From Gammaproteobacteria bacterium (GTDB lineage Bacteria > Pseudomonadota > Gammaproteobacteria > GCA-001735895): DNA of 7,231 nucleotides. The stretch is taken from assembly GCA_003645435.1 (NCBI GenBank), contig QNFD01000131.1, forward strand, positions 1 through 7,231, given 5' to 3'. Shown here in pieces: positions 1 through 6,201 of the stretch; within the stretch, counting starts at the first letter, position 1; every line of letters starts with the position of its first letter. The notes beneath the pieces were generated by a model. It was given only the letters and a program-made list of their open reading frames with translations, was not told the DNA's origin and searched no databases. The position numbers and the translations under genes were made by a program.

Positions 1-302
1 TGAATCACATCGACGTGAAGCCGACGGATCAACATGACCAGTCTAATCAGCTGAATCAGGTTGCCGGGAAGCACGGCGGGGGATAAACCCGGCTGGAAGT
101 TCAGGTTATGAACCGGAAAACCCTCGTTCTCGAAGGCTTCCGCCTCGCTTCCACGTTCCATCAGGCAGCAGATCTCGAAGCTGAATCGATCCTGGTTCAT
201 TCGGCTGATGAGGGTATGGATGTATCTTTCCGTACCGCCGTCGTATAGGAATTTGTAAATGTGTAGTACCTTTGCTTTCCGGACTCTGATGGCACTATTC
301 AT
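1..302 (-). CDS. GT4-type glycosyltransferase, N-terminal part (runs off the left edge)
   Basis: About 100 N-terminal residues are visible, read by translating the minus strand from the ATG at 302-300; the C-terminus lies outside the window. The start reads MNSAIRVRKAKVLHIYKFL, then a glycine pair in YDGGTERYIHTL (residues 20-31). A short beta strand followed by a Gly-Gly loop and a helix is the opening of the GT-B fold in GT4 glycosyltransferases. The following strand (FSFEICCLMERG) and the pattern EAFENEGFPVHNL also fit that family. It would transfer a sugar from an activated donor to a growing polysaccharide at the cytoplasmic face of the membrane; donor and acceptor cannot be told. The start ATG sits inside the end of the upstream ligase/polymerase gene (ATGAATAG, 8-base overlap), which suggests translational coupling. 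No strong Shine-Dalgarno is visible. The family call is fairly firm, the exact role unknown. Confidence 0.85.
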   Translation of the reverse strand, partial: MNSAIRVRKAKVLHIYKFLYDGGTERYIHTLISRMNQDRFSFEICCLMERGSEAEAFENEGFPVHNLNFQPGLSPAVLPGNLIQLIRLVMLIRRLHVDVI

Positions 303-1848
303 CTTTGTGATTATTTGGTCGCTGCCTATGTGCACGTCCCACAATTGCCAATGTTGAATCAGTCGAGCGAGAATTGTCGCTCTTGCGTCCATGTAAAAGA
401 ATCAGTGCTTGCGCAAAGCCTAGTAAAACCCATGTCGATGCTGAAAACAATGTAGGTTCGGAAATCATCAAAGTCATAAAGGCGATCAGCGCAATTGTTA
501 CCATTCGGAGTCGGTATTCCCGCTCCCCGGATCCACTAAAACCCAGGATAAAGGTGCTGGTTGTGAAGATAAACATCATAGAGGTAAAAACAACGAAGCC
601 GATGGGACCAATGGCGACCCATGCTTCCAGGTAAGTGTTATGAACTGTGCGGCCGATCCAGTTGCCCGAAAAAAATTGGACTGTTTCGAAGCCTCGACCG
701 ATCCATGGGTTGCGGCTAAGCTCTTCGAAGGCGATCAGAGTAAGAAATTTACGCTGAAGGATGCCTGTGCTCATGCTCGCTTCATTTTGGAGAATTATGT
801 AAATTTCGTCGATAAGGCCAGTGGCATACAAAAATACAGGAATCATGAGGAGGCCGAGAAGATAGTGAATGGCTTTGTGGGGCCACATAAACAGGGGAAA
901 CAGCCCCAGTGTGATGAACACTCCGATGATGCCGCCGTAGCTCCAGGTAAAGAAAATACCCATCATGATGGTGAAGGCAACGGTCCCGGACAAGAAATAC
1001 TGACGCCTGGAGCTGCTTTTGGTGACGGCATAGACGACAAATGGAAAGGTCATCAACAGAAACGACGATAATGTATGCGTTTCCGGATTGAGCCCATGGG
1101 CTCGTAACATCATGCCCCACGGTGTCGGCTTGAATGCCTCATCCATGCTATTCACTATTATTAAAGGTATTCCACTAAAGCTAAAAATAATGACCTGTAG
1201 AATGCCTATGCTTGCACTGACGAATGCTACCGCTATCAGCGCCTTCACGAATAGACGTGCGAGCCGTTCGCTTGCAATAATATGAACCAGGATCAATGGC
1301 AGTATCGCACTTTTACTGTACTTGATTAGACCAACAATAAACTGGCCTGGCTGGGCGATGACCGCATGAGGCAGATCCAGAATTGCGATTGCCAATGCAA
1401 AGTACATGAGTAGAGGGAACTTAATCGTATTGGTGGGGTTGGCCAGAGCGTATGCGAATATAAGGGCCGTGAAAGCGACAACTAGTAAATCAATGGGGTC
1501 CACCCCACCTGCTCCGACTGCAACAAGCTGCATCGAAATAAGTAGCGCTACAATCTGGATCTCCCGAAATTCCCTGGCTCTTGCGGCCCAGGCGATCAGG
1601 ACACCGGTCGCGCATAACAACACGGTTGTGATCAGCGAAACCTTGAACGGAATTTCGTACAGAAGCATAAGCGACCAGTAATGCTCGTCCATGAATGTGG
1701 CCAGGTACGGATCCGCCACTACTATCGCACCGACCGTAATCCCGGCGAGCAAAAGCCCGAGTAAACTGGGTAATGAGAATGAATCGCTAGAAATCCGGTC
1801 GAACCGCTCCTTTATTGATGTGGTAGTGAGTAAATTAGCTATTCGCAT
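295..1848 (-). CDS. O-antigen ligase / Wzy polymerase-like integral membrane protein
   Basis: This 517-residue protein is very hydrophobic, with roughly a dozen predicted membrane segments starting near residues 27-45 and 66-88. It fits the O-antigen ligase/polymerase superfamily (WaaL, Wzy and related). Supporting features: an Arg-containing segment MLRAHGLNPETH (residues 247-258); a large hydrophilic loop at about 344-410 carrying NPWIGRGF (380-387) and VHNTYLEAW (402-410), in which His403-Asn404 matches the family's conserved H-N-x-Y/F-L site; then GPIG (414-417) and further membrane segments. Such proteins join undecaprenyl-linked glycans on the periplasmic side, either polymerising repeat units or ligating them to an acceptor; sequence alone does not separate the two. 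The C-terminal tail is hydrophilic and basic. It overlaps the glycosyltransferase gene by 8 bases, consistent with an exopolysaccharide operon. The start at 1848 has no clear Shine-Dalgarno, so it is less certain than the frame. Confidence 0.88.
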   Translation of the reverse strand: MRIANLLTTTSIKERFDRISSDSFSLPSLLGLLLAGITVGAIVVADPYLATFMDEHYWSLMLLYEIPFKVSLITTVLLCATGVLIAWAARAREFREIQIVALLISMQLVAVGAGGVDPIDLLVVAFTALIFAYALANPTNTIKFPLLMYFALAIAILDLPHAVIAQPGQFIVGLIKYSKSAILPLILVHIIASERLARLFVKALIAVAFVSASIGILQVIIFSFSGIPLIIVNSMDEAFKPTPWGMMLRAHGLNPETHTLSSFLLMTFPFVVYAVTKSSSRRQYFLSGTVAFTIMMGIFFTWSYGGIIGVFITLGLFPLFMWPHKAIHYLLGLLMIPVFLYATGLIDEIYIILQNEASMSTGILQRKFLTLIAFEELSRNPWIGRGFETVQFFSGNWIGRTVHNTYLEAWVAIGPIGFVVFTSMMFIFTTSTFILGFSGSGEREYRLRMVTIALIAFMTLMISEPTLFSASTWVLLGFAQALILLHGRKSDNSRSTDSTLAIVGRAHRQRPNNHKDE

Positions 1849-1875
1849 AGGGCTCTGGAGCTGGAAGTGGTTACC

Positions 1876-1900
1876 GGATAGCGCATACCCACGCGCTACC
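1876..1900 (-). promoter_or_regulatory. Inverted repeat (hairpin) ahead of the ligase/polymerase gene
   Basis: In the 107-base gap between the haem-oxygenase-like gene and the ligase/polymerase gene, TAGCGC (1879-1884) and GCGCTA (1893-1898) form a 6-bp perfect stem around an 8-base loop. An outer GG/CC pair extends it past one bulged base. No T tract follows on either strand, so it is not a typical intrinsic terminator. It would lie in the 5' part of the transcript about 28 bases before the start codon, or in the intercistronic RNA if the genes are co-transcribed. An operator or RNA-processing site is possible; function unknown. Confidence 0.35.
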
Positions 1901-1955
1901 CAGCGGGATTAAAGGTCTCTATTTCTAACGAAGATCGAAATAATAAAAGCAAAAG

Positions 1956-2720
1956 CTATCCTTTTTTATACAGTGATTCATCGGTGACCTCAAGGTCAAT
2001 GGATTGTGGAAAACTCTCACATTTTACAAGATCTTCAAACGAATGATTGCTGGCATACCTGTACATTTCGTCGACGAAGTTGTTGTATAAATCATAAACC
2101 TTATCGACAAGCGCCTGGCCTTTTTTTAATTCATCATCGTTTAATACTATTGCGTGCAAGAAATCTTCAACGTTATCAGTGCCCATATGGTGACCTGTTT
2201 CACAGGCGAGATGGTTATTGCCGTAGTAGAGGTAATTGTCTCCCTGACAAAGCTCGTTACTAACATCAGCAGTAACACCGAGAAACACACTACCGGTTTT
2301 TTCTATCACTTCTACCAGAACTATTTTTTCTTTCGCGCTGAGTTGCCTGGCTATCGCGATCATATCGTAGGTGATCATGCGTGATTGAATGCTCTGATCA
2401 CTCCACAAAAATAATAAAGTGCTGGAGAAGGATTGTTGTTTGTCGAGCCCAAGCTTTTTCAAATCTTCCAGATACCATGGCCAATGATGGGCGTCTTCGT
2501 AACTGTGAATATTAACGAGTTTCTGGAAATCGTCGTCAGTTTCGAGTTCACGCAAGATAAAGCGATTCACATCCATAAATGAGAATACAAAATGTGCCAT
2601 ATAAGGTACAAAAGCCAATCTTTGCGTGCCGGGTATGGTCTTGTTTTTAAGGTACTTGAATATTTCCCGTTGGCAAAATTCCTGGTTTTTTCCTTCGATA
2701 TAAGTCAATATTTTTTTCAT
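1956..2720 (-). CDS. Haem-oxygenase-like-fold protein, candidate iron/diiron oxidase
   Basis: The protein has 254 residues, no signal peptide and no membrane segment, so it is probably cytoplasmic. The sequence reads as mostly helical, and two motifs stand out: an acidic-histidine cluster YEDAHHWPWYLEDL (residues 74-87; E75, D76, H78, H79) and CETGHHMG (173-180; E174, H177, H178), plus E140 in VIEKTGSVF and H170 in YYGNNHL. Paired ExxH motifs on separate helices, with an intervening Glu, resemble the metal ligands of haem-oxygenase-like diiron oxidases (the UndA, CADD and SznF type), which activate oxygen for C-C cleavage, N-oxygenation or similar chemistry. The substrate cannot be inferred. 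The gene follows the cytochrome stop codon by one base (TAAAATG) without its own Shine-Dalgarno, so it is probably translated by coupling with the cytochrome gene. The fold call is moderately confident; catalytic activity is inferred, and a non-enzymatic or haem-handling role is not excluded. Confidence 0.65.
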   Translation of the reverse strand: MKKILTYIEGKNQEFCQREIFKYLKNKTIPGTQRLAFVPYMAHFVFSFMDVNRFILRELETDDDFQKLVNIHSYEDAHHWPWYLEDLKKLGLDKQQSFSSTLLFLWSDQSIQSRMITYDMIAIARQLSAKEKIVLVEVIEKTGSVFLGVTADVSNELCQGDNYLYYGNNHLACETGHHMGTDNVEDFLHAIVLNDDELKKGQALVDKVYDLYNNFVDEMYRYASNHSFEDLVKCESFPQSIDLEVTDESLYKKG

Positions 2721-2721
2721 T

Positions 2722-4950
2722 TTACAGGCACGTTAGAGTTACCGCTTGTTGGCTACCGATTGCAGAAAGTTTGCTAAGGAGTTTGTCTTTTCTAAATTCT
2801 GACACCTGGGCCTCCGGCGCGAAAAGCATGCTATTCGAGTGTTCGTCATTGGTGTAGTAGATATGACACTGAGGCGTGTTTGTGTTTTCGGGTTTATAGG
2901 CGTTGTCAACAAAGGCTAGCAGATTATCCCTTGTTTCCGGCTCCATTAACTCGTCAGCGTTATAGGTAATTTGTTGGGCAAACATCGGGTAGTAGTCGCT
3001 TTCAAAGCTCATTATAAAATCGAATAGTTCTTCATACATCTTTAGCGTTTCAGGTCTCTCTCTTTCTTTATCGGTGCCATCCAGCACCCAGATTCTACTG
3101 GTGAAAAACATGGTGCTATCAAATGTGGCGCCGTGGTTAAACCCGAGGGCGGTGATCAATTCGTCATAATATGATTCGGGTTTGCGAATATTTCTATAGT
3201 AACTCGCATTCCGGTAATCGTCTAAAAAATAGCCAATCCGATCGTATAAAAAGCGTAGGTGCGGTATTTTTGCGTCCTGAAGCGTCAAGGCCGGTGCCGA
3301 GTAAGATTTTGCTGAAGTGCCGTACAAGCCTTTTTGCCGGTCAATATGGTGGCAGTCGATGCAAGCGAATATGAGCGGTTCTCTTTTAATCACGTACTCG
3401 AGATTGCCGACATCAACCGCGATTCGCCTGAAAAAGTGTTTTCGGCCATTTTCATTGGTACTGTTGTCTAACGCTCTGATGGGATTGGGGGGATAGTCCA
3501 GTGCCAGCGAATAGGCCGTCAGTTGGCTCATTGCCGTATCGGGCAGGGCGGTACTATCTAATAAATTGTGAAATGCGCCATTGGAACCGTCACAGGGAGT
3601 GTTGAATTCCTTAAAGGCGCGCTCTTCCAGTGTTTTTCCTTCAGGGCATTTCGTATTTCCCGGACCTTTCATTCCCTGAAGGTCGCCTATGAAATGCATG
3701 GCACCACTTTGTTGTATGCCTTTTAACGGCAATGTACGCATTGGGCCTTTCAAGGGATGAAAGAAGGGGGTGTCGATCAAAACCCAGGTCGGTTTATTGT
3801 TACGTATGTTGTATTTAAATAGTCTTTTATCTAACTCACTTTTCATAAGATAGGCGATAGATGATTGTTTGGGATCTATTTCACCGCTGGCTAATTTATC
3901 GGCGAAGCCTTTCTGGGTGCCGATATGTACGATTTTCACATCGGTTCCGCCCAGCACTATATTGTCGCCTTCAGACAACGTGTTTGGGTTAGCTTTGTAG
4001 GTAATCGGGCGGGCTGTTGTTCTCAGGTCGGGTATGTCTTTATCGGGATGCTCAACGAAAGGCAGCAGATTGATTTCGATTGGCTTGCTTATTCGACTCA
4101 GGTCCCACTGCAATTTATCGTCTTCGCCGAAAATATGACATGTGGCACAGGCAACATTTCCTTTGGATGATGTTAAGGTTGCGTCGTAAAGATACTGGCG
4201 ACCGCTTGCGATATCGGGGGTTTCCGGGTTAAACAGTTGCGCGCTTGCAGTTTCGGTGAACGAACTATCGTCAATGTTAAATGCAAACTCTGTTACGGAA
4301 TGGTCAAAAAGATTCTGGACATAGACCTTGTCGCGTTTGCTACTTGCCAGCAAACCTATGGGACCCCCTTTAGGTTCGGGTGAATAGGCCTCCTTGCCTA
4401 GAAAATAATGTTTGGTTTTTTCGATGGTCAGAGAGCTATCTATCAAGCTATCTCTCAGTTTATATGCAACATGGCTGATTTTATTACCACCCAGGGTAGT
4501 GAAGTAGATTGTATTTTCATGAGAATAAACCGCACTGGGCATTGCTAATCCTGAAGTCGAATTCTTATCAGAATTGGCCATGTCATCCAGATTGATGAAG
4601 TATTTTTCAGGCCGTTTAATGTTTGAGAAATCGATAATCGAGAGGCGGTTTTCAACAAAATCACCTTTTAGTTTATGTTCCAATGTAATAATGTTCCTGG
4701 CTTCGATGCCTGCCACGATCAAATGCTGTTTGTCGTCGTTAAAAGCACTATTAAATAGAACTGTACCTACGCCACTTACAGTCGAAATAATCGCATCACG
4801 ATTAAACGCCGGTTTCATCAGGTCAGGTTTTTTTATGGAACTAGTGGCATCGATGGCAAAAACATCATTGTCCGCGATACTGATGGGCATTTTATGTGTC
4901 CAGTCGCGTCCCCACTCCTCAAGCCATTTCGTGCCATTCTGTTGCACCAT
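2722..4950 (-). CDS. Beta-propeller/di-haem cytochrome c, C-terminal part (in a different frame from its N-terminal part)
   Basis: This is the C-terminal 742 residues of the gene that begins at 5887, numbered here from the ATG at 4950. The open frame continues back to an ATG at 5109, but residues upstream of 4950 do not look like the family. In order: propeller segments (GVGTVLFNSAFN at 60-71, EARN at 83-86, GPIGLLASSKRDKVYV from 196); SGRQYLYDATLTSS (249-262) leading to haem site 1, CATCH (268-272), followed by IFGEDDKLQWDL; GPMRTLPLKGI (402-412) and MHFIGDL (418-424); YPPNPIRALDNS (486-497); haem site 2, CIDCH (530-534); IPHLRFLYDRIGYF (562-575); GFNHGATFD (603-611); and a near-terminal FAQQITY. 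This order matches a recurrent bacterial family of propeller-linked, di-haem cytochrome-peroxidase-like proteins of undefined function. Two CxxCH motifs imply covalent haem attachment in the periplasm, yet this piece alone has no signal peptide, so it needs the N-terminal part to be exported and matured. Confidence 0.85.
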   Translation of the reverse strand: MVQQNGTKWLEEWGRDWTHKMPISIADNDVFAIDATSSIKKPDLMKPAFNRDAIISTVSGVGTVLFNSAFNDDKQHLIVAGIEARNIITLEHKLKGDFVENRLSIIDFSNIKRPEKYFINLDDMANSDKNSTSGLAMPSAVYSHENTIYFTTLGGNKISHVAYKLRDSLIDSSLTIEKTKHYFLGKEAYSPEPKGGPIGLLASSKRDKVYVQNLFDHSVTEFAFNIDDSSFTETASAQLFNPETPDIASGRQYLYDATLTSSKGNVACATCHIFGEDDKLQWDLSRISKPIEINLLPFVEHPDKDIPDLRTTARPITYKANPNTLSEGDNIVLGGTDVKIVHIGTQKGFADKLASGEIDPKQSSIAYLMKSELDKRLFKYNIRNNKPTWVLIDTPFFHPLKGPMRTLPLKGIQQSGAMHFIGDLQGMKGPGNTKCPEGKTLEERAFKEFNTPCDGSNGAFHNLLDSTALPDTAMSQLTAYSLALDYPPNPIRALDNSTNENGRKHFFRRIAVDVGNLEYVIKREPLIFACIDCHHIDRQKGLYGTSAKSYSAPALTLQDAKIPHLRFLYDRIGYFLDDYRNASYYRNIRKPESYYDELITALGFNHGATFDSTMFFTSRIWVLDGTDKERERPETLKMYEELFDFIMSFESDYYPMFAQQITYNADELMEPETRDNLLAFVDNAYKPENTNTPQCHIYYTNDEHSNSMLFAPEAQVSEFRKDKLLSKLSAIGSQQAVTLTCL

Positions 4951-5887
4951 AAAAAAAAGGCTCCGGATTGCCGAGGCCGTCAGTACACCATCGCTCACCG
5001 ATAATCTCCTGAAACTGAATGGGGACTGCCCCTGTACGATTTCCAGATTTGAAAACAGTGGCGAATAACAGGCTGCCTTCCTTGTTGGTAGTGAGTGATC
5101 GAACGGCATCCGAGAAAAGATTAATTAACCCTGCAAATTGAGCACTACCTGTATCAGAGATATCGTAGACCCAAAGATCTGCCCTGCCGATTTGTTCATT
5201 GTTAGCAGACTCTTCTTTATCAAGCCGATTCAAGGCGAGATATTTTGTTCTAAACTGGGGGTGGTGCTGGCCGCGAAAAGAAGCGGAAACAAATGCGCGA
5301 TTCCTGCGGTTATCCGGCCTGGCCTTATCGATGCCGTTATCCGTAAAAACAATATCCCAGGGGGCATCTCCTACCTGCAGGGTTTGCTTGACATGGGGGT
5401 TTCCTTCTAACGAAATAATTGAAACCGAATCGGAGATATGGTTTACCACCCAGACTTCCGAGTCATTTCTTAGTGCCAGAGAAACAGGACCAACACCCAC
5501 CGAGATACTGCTGATGAGTTGTAAGTTATCAGTGTCTTCGGAAACTTGGTAAATTTCCAGGCAGTTCGCCGGGCTGTTGAGCACGAACAAGGCATCGTTA
5601 TTTTGTGATAACGCCATGGACTTTACCGGCACACTTTCAAAAATTCGAGTCTTGTTCCGTACCTGCCCGCTTAGAGCAGACCCGCACATAAACACCGGCT
5701 TTGTAATAATGTCGCCGATGTTCCGACTCGCCACCGGCTCCTGGGGTGACGTTGAATAAGTTATCTGAGCTTCACTCGTGTCCCTGGAATTATCAGTAGA
5801 GGTTGTAGTGTTATGAGTGCGACTGACAATCGCAGTGGCGATTGCAATACAAATGCCCGCAAGGATGATTTTTCCACGACGATTCAT
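4919..5887 (-). CDS. Beta-propeller/di-haem cytochrome c, N-terminal part with signal peptide
   Basis: The frame encodes 322 residues. It opens with a basic start and hydrophobic core (MNRRGKIILAGICIAIATAI), a likely Sec signal peptide or membrane anchor, then a low-complexity Ser/Thr linker. YVTN/YncE-like propeller repeats follow: NNDALFVLNSPANCLEIY (96-113), VGVGPVSLAL with EVWVVNHISDSVSII (130-158), VGDAPWDIVFTDNG (172-185) and RAFVSASFRG (197-206). The stretch LINLFSDAVRSLTTNKEG and ATVFKSGNRT are strong landmarks of the same family as the downstream frame. At residues 310-312 (Pro-Phe-Phe) the frame meets the T8 run; the ten codons after it (YGATEWHEMA) are out-of-frame sequence ending in TGA. 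Removing one T joins this part to MVQQNGTKWLEEWGRDW in the other frame and gives about 1054 residues. A possible Shine-Dalgarno (AAAGGA, 5901-5906) lies 13 bases before the ATG, rather far. The gene heads a coupled unit with the haem-oxygenase-like gene. Confidence 0.85.
   Translation of the reverse strand: MNRRGKIILAGICIAIATAIVSRTHNTTTSTDNSRDTSEAQITYSTSPQEPVASRNIGDIITKPVFMCGSALSGQVRNKTRIFESVPVKSMALSQNNDALFVLNSPANCLEIYQVSEDTDNLQLISSISVGVGPVSLALRNDSEVWVVNHISDSVSIISLEGNPHVKQTLQVGDAPWDIVFTDNGIDKARPDNRRNRAFVSASFRGQHHPQFRTKYLALNRLDKEESANNEQIGRADLWVYDISDTGSAQFAGLINLFSDAVRSLTTNKEGSLLFATVFKSGNRTGAVPIQFQEIIGERWCTDGLGNPEPFFYGATEWHEMA
4951..4958 (-). other. T8 homopolymer where the cytochrome gene changes frame
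   Basis: On the coding strand the context is GAG-CC-TTTTTTTT-ATGG. Upstream codons read CCT TTT TTT TAT; downstream family-like sequence needs CCT TTT TTT ATG, so seven T would give one continuous frame. Conserved-looking sequence abuts the run on both sides in different frames, which places the shift at or very near it. A run of eight is long enough for sequencing or assembly indels, replication slippage or transcriptional slippage. A GGAG at 4961-4964 lies 10 bases before the ATG at 4950, so internal initiation is formally possible, but that product would lack an export signal. Confidence 0.85.
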
Positions 5888-5905
5888 GGGGACAGGAGTT
5901 TCCTT

Positions 5906-5920
5906 TGATTAATCTAATCA
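5906..5920. repeat. Inverted repeat TGATTA-N3-TAATCA, possible operator
   Basis: Two perfect 6-base arms flank the triplet ATC, 18 bases upstream of the cytochrome start codon and adjoining the AAAGGA that could serve as Shine-Dalgarno. A regulator bound here, or the RNA stem, could control the operon. The arms are short and AT-rich, so chance is possible. Confidence 0.35.
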
Positions 5921-5959
5921 GTGCCCTTTAACGCAGATACAACAATTTTCCAATTTTGA

Positions 5960-5979
5960 GGTACAGAAACCAATGTACC
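5960..5979. repeat. Inverted repeat GGTACA-N8-TGTACC, possible operator
   Basis: Perfect 6-base arms have an 8-base spacer, about 73 bases upstream of the cytochrome start codon and downstream of the TATAAT at 6022-6027. The dyad spacing (centres about 14 bases apart) is plausible for a dimeric regulator. No specific regulator family is recognised. Confidence 0.35.
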
Positions 5980-6201
5980 CCTGAACGAGAATCATTTGCA
6001 ACCCCTAAAGCGAAAATAAGAATTATACGAAATGGTCATGATCCGTGGTCGGGAAACACATCGAACCCTCGGGGAGAGATTACATTTGGTGAATACCTTA
6101 AACTAAAGAATCAGAGCGTGGCAAAGCGTGTGTGCCTTAGTGTCTGCTTTGTCAGGTGATACACCGATGTCGCGGGGTTACACGGTCCCAGGATTGAAGG
6201 G

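Larger units (their letters stand above)
5888..6201 (-). promoter_or_regulatory. Intergenic leader of the cytochrome operon with promoter-like and inverted-repeat elements
   Basis: No convincing gene lies in these 314 bases. Reading toward the cytochrome gene, a perfect TATAAT occurs at 6022-6027, but no good -35 box sits 16-19 bases upstream, so it may need an activator. Downstream are GGTACA-N8-TGTACC (5960-5979), a tandem CAATTTT repeat (5943-5957) and TGATTA-N3-TAATCA (5906-5920) just before the start codon. If transcription begins near 6015, the leader would be about 125 bases long. No T-tailed terminator for the upstream PEP-CTERM gene is visible. The elements are directly seen; their roles are inferred. 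Confidence 0.4.

Noticed and set aside
374..1071. Plus-strand open frames of 86 and 143 codons inside the ligase/polymerase gene
   Set aside because: They lie antisense to a clear membrane protein, have no recognisable domain and no convincing ribosome-binding site.
782..1120. Minus-strand frame of 112 codons rich in His, Ser and Arg
   Set aside because: An out-of-frame reading of the ligase/polymerase gene; its odd composition is typical of a shadow frame.
4574..5068. Plus-strand open frame of 164 codons
   Set aside because: Antisense to conserved-looking propeller sequence of the cytochrome gene; no domain or start signal.
4951..5109. Extension of the downstream cytochrome frame back to an ATG at 5109 (MPFDHSLPTR...)
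   Set aside because: The other frame carries the family landmarks here (LTTNKEG, ATVFKSGNRT), so this stretch is the shadow frame; real coding in this frame begins at the T8 run.
6122..6151. CAAAGC/GCTTTG inverted repeat as a terminator of the PEP-CTERM gene
   Set aside because: The loop is 18 bases, the stem only 6 bp, and no T tract follows on the minus strand.
5956..6159. Plus-strand open frame of 67 codons in the cytochrome leader
   Set aside because: No ATG start supported by a ribosome-binding site and no recognisable domain.
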